Assembly: GCA_947479185.1 (NCBI GenBank)
Contig: CANJYY010000161.1
Location: 1-6,392, forward strand
Source: Caulobacteraceae bacterium
GTDB lineage: Bacteria; Pseudomonadota; Alphaproteobacteria; Caulobacterales; Caulobacteraceae
Direction: 5' to 3'
Length of the DNA stretch: 6,392 nt
The stretch's first letter is position 1, and each line of letters opens with the position of its first letter. Position numbers and translations under genes: made by a program. Below are positions 5,700 through 6,392 of the stretch, piece after piece. Under the pieces are notes generated by a model. That model worked only from the letters and a program-made list of their open reading frames with translations, had not been told where the DNA came from and searched no databases.

Positions 5700-5729
5700 T
5701 TGACGGAGGGATGGAGCTTCGACTAGAAG
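5700..5729 (+). promoter_or_regulatory. rRNA promoter A (most upstream)
   Basis: -35 TTGACG at 5700-5705, 18-base spacer, -10 TAGAAG at 5724-5729, followed by the discriminator CGCCGCTC. The start is expected near 5736. It is the weakest match of the four by hexamers, but shares their discriminator. Confidence 0.55.
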
Positions 5730-5782
5730 CGCCGCTCACCGCCGGAACGGAAAGGTTTTCCGCCCGGCACACCAAGAAGATC

Positions 5783-5804
5783 GGTTCTGTTTTTAAATAG
5801 AACC
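5783..5804. repeat. AT-rich palindrome upstream of promoter B
   Basis: GGTTCT at 5783-5788 pairs with AGAACC at 5799-5804, and the inner TTT/AAA continues the symmetry across an AT-rich centre. It ends three bases before the -35 box, where an UP element or an activator would bind. A related copy precedes promoter C (5891-5910). Confidence 0.5.
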
Positions 5805-5806
5805 AG

Positions 5807-5836
5807 TTGACTTGGACTACGGCTTCTAAGTAAAGA
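5807..5836 (+). promoter_or_regulatory. rRNA promoter B
   Basis: -35 TTGACT at 5807-5812, 18-base spacer, -10 TAAAGA at 5831-5836, then AGCCACCTC, a diverged form of the shared discriminator. An AT-rich palindrome sits just upstream, in the usual UP-element position. Its hexamers and spacer are identical to those of promoter C. Confidence 0.6.
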
Positions 5837-5912
5837 AGCCACCTCCTGGAGGGTTCGGAAAGCTTCCGATCTGAAGGGTTCGAGAAAATCGGTTCTCTTC
5901 TAAAAGAACTGG

Positions 5913-5942
5913 TTGACTTGATAGGGTGGCTTCTTTTAAAGA
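5913..5942 (+). promoter_or_regulatory. rRNA promoter C
   Basis: -35 TTGACT at 5913-5918, 18-base spacer, -10 TAAAGA at 5937-5942, discriminator CGCCGCTC. Upstream DNA from ATCGGTTCT (5888) to GTTGACTTG (5912-5920) matches the promoter B unit with a 2-base length difference, showing duplication. Confidence 0.65.
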
Positions 5943-6016
5943 CGCCGCTCCCGCCGGTCCGGTTCAACCCGGAACGACGGGAACCGCGGAAACCGGAACG
6001 CTTCGAAAGAAGTCGG

Positions 6017-6045
6017 TTGACACGGAAAACCGGAGCGACTAGATA
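6017..6045 (+). promoter_or_regulatory. rRNA promoter D (closest to 16S, best consensus)
   Basis: -35 TTGACA at 6017-6022, 17-base spacer, -10 TAGATA at 6040-6045, discriminator CGCCGCTC. It has the strongest hexamers and optimal spacing. A start near 6052 would give a leader of about 285 bases before mature 16S. The GC-rich discriminator is typical of promoters under growth-rate and stringent control. Confidence 0.75.
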
Positions 6046-6062
6046 CGCCGCTCCTCGCCGAC

Positions 6063-6097
6063 ACCGGGCGCTAAACGGTGGGCAGGGGCAACCCGGT
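6063..6097 (+). promoter_or_regulatory. Stem-loop just before boxA (boxB-like position)
   Basis: ACCGGG (6063-6068) pairs with CCCGGT (6092-6097) around a 23-base loop, ending three bases before boxA. It holds the place of boxB in the classical rRNA antitermination order. The long loop makes this tentative. Confidence 0.4.
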
Positions 6098-6100
6098 CGG

Positions 6101-6112
6101 GTCTTTGACATC
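6101..6112 (+). promoter_or_regulatory. boxA-type rRNA antitermination site
   Basis: GTCTTTGACATC closely resembles the boxA consensus (TGCTCTTTAACA in E. coli), the RNA site for NusB and S10 that makes polymerase resist termination in rRNA operons. Downstream GAAAGAGAAACG (about 6122-6133) is, from memory, conserved in alphaproteobacterial rRNA leaders. TTTGACA could be misread as a -35 box, but no matching -10 follows at the right distance. Confidence 0.65.
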
Positions 6113-6151
6113 GTTGATTTGGAAAGAGAAACGCAGGCGGCGGCGTTTTGC

Positions 6152-6170
6152 GGACATAGCAAGTATGTCC
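6152..6170 (+). promoter_or_regulatory. Leader stem-loop downstream of boxA
   Basis: GGACATA, loop GCAAG, TATGTCC: a perfect 7-bp stem in the pre-16S leader, in the boxC position after boxA. It may be part of the antitermination or RNA-processing region. Confidence 0.5.
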
Positions 6171-6288
6171 TCGATACGCTGACAATTGCGGTCTCTTGAA
6201 GACACCATGAATATCGGTCGTCACGCTTCGGCGCGGCGGCCAATGTGAATGGGAACTCGTCAAGATACTATGCAAAACCAGAACGATT

Positions 6289-6312
6289 GACCTCGGTATT
6301 CCAACTGAGGTC
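6289..6312 (+). promoter_or_regulatory. Leader stem-loop just before 16S
   Basis: A 9-bp stem including one G-U pair (6289-6297 with 6304-6312) with a 6-base loop, 26 bases before the mature 16S end. In the full precursor this segment may instead pair with sequence after 16S to form the RNase III processing stem, which lies outside the window. Confidence 0.4.
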
Positions 6313-6337
6313 GGTAATTTTGGGTTAGCGGTCAACT

Positions 6338-6392
6338 CAACCTGAGAGTTTGATCCTGGCTCAGAGCGAACGCTGGCGGCAGGCCTAACACA
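6338..6392 (+). rRNA. rrs: 16S ribosomal RNA, 5' end (continues past the window)
   Basis: AGAGTTTGATCCTGGCTCAG at 6345-6364 is the universal 16S start region, followed by the alphaproteobacterial-type AGCGAACGCTGGCGGCAGGC. Placing that motif at its standard position 8 puts the mature 5' end at about 6338. Only about 55 bases are present. The upstream promoters, boxA and leader belong to this operon. Confidence 0.97.

Noticed and set aside
5587..6243. Open frames on both strands in the rRNA promoter and leader region
   Set aside because: They overlap four promoters, boxA and leader stem-loops, contain no known motifs and have no ribosome binding sites.
1..6392. CRISPR array, tRNA gene, insertion sequence or phage genes
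   Set aside because: No regularly spaced direct repeats with unique spacers, no tRNA-like cloverleaf, and no transposase or phage protein signature were seen.

Overview
The window looks like chromosome of a stalked or prosthecate alphaproteobacterium of the Caulobacteraceae (Caulobacter, Phenylobacterium, Brevundimonas or a close relative). The evidence is very high GC, a complete hfaA-hfaB-hfaD holdfast-anchor operon, and a 16S rRNA 5' end that reads like the alphaproteobacterial version. The genus is an inference; I cannot run a 16S or protein search.

Layout. (1) 2-772, plus strand: the C-terminal half of a ChrA-type chromate efflux transporter, cut by the window edge. (2) 773-1040: a convergent intergenic gap with a long, almost perfect inverted repeat built from two copies of a short palindromic interspersed element. 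(3) 1041-3650, minus strand: hfaA, hfaB and hfaD, read in that order from right to left. HfaB is a CsgG-like outer-membrane secretion lipoprotein. HfaA and HfaD are secreted, repeat-containing anchor proteins. A textbook sigma-54 (-24/-12) promoter lies just upstream of hfaA and fixes its start codon. (4) 3773-4444 and 4506-4934, plus strand: a six-helix rhomboid protease and a two-CBS-domain protein with a strong ribosome binding site before a TTG start. (5) 4931-5368, minus strand: an Rrf2-family regulator with four clustered cysteines, whose stop codon interlocks with that of the CBS gene. (6) 5369-6337: a gene-free stretch. Its first ~220 bases show little, followed by an inverted repeat. 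Then come four tandem promoters about 105 bp apart, a boxA-type antitermination site with flanking stem-loops, and the rRNA leader. (7) 6338-6392: the first ~55 bases of 16S rRNA.

How the genes work together. HfaB, HfaA and HfaD form the machinery that fixes the polysaccharide holdfast to the cell pole. HfaB is expected to export the other two across the outer membrane, as CsgG does for curli. The most informative new observations are these: a consensus sigma-54 promoter for the operon; a regular ~48-residue repeat through all of mature HfaD that also occurs, shorter, twice in HfaA; and an rRNA promoter region that looks like a repeatedly duplicated promoter unit with a conserved GC-rich discriminator and a downstream stem-loop. 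The rhomboid, CBS and Rrf2 genes have no demonstrated link to holdfast attachment. The CBS and Rrf2 genes share an identical AT-rich 11-mer next to their translation starts.
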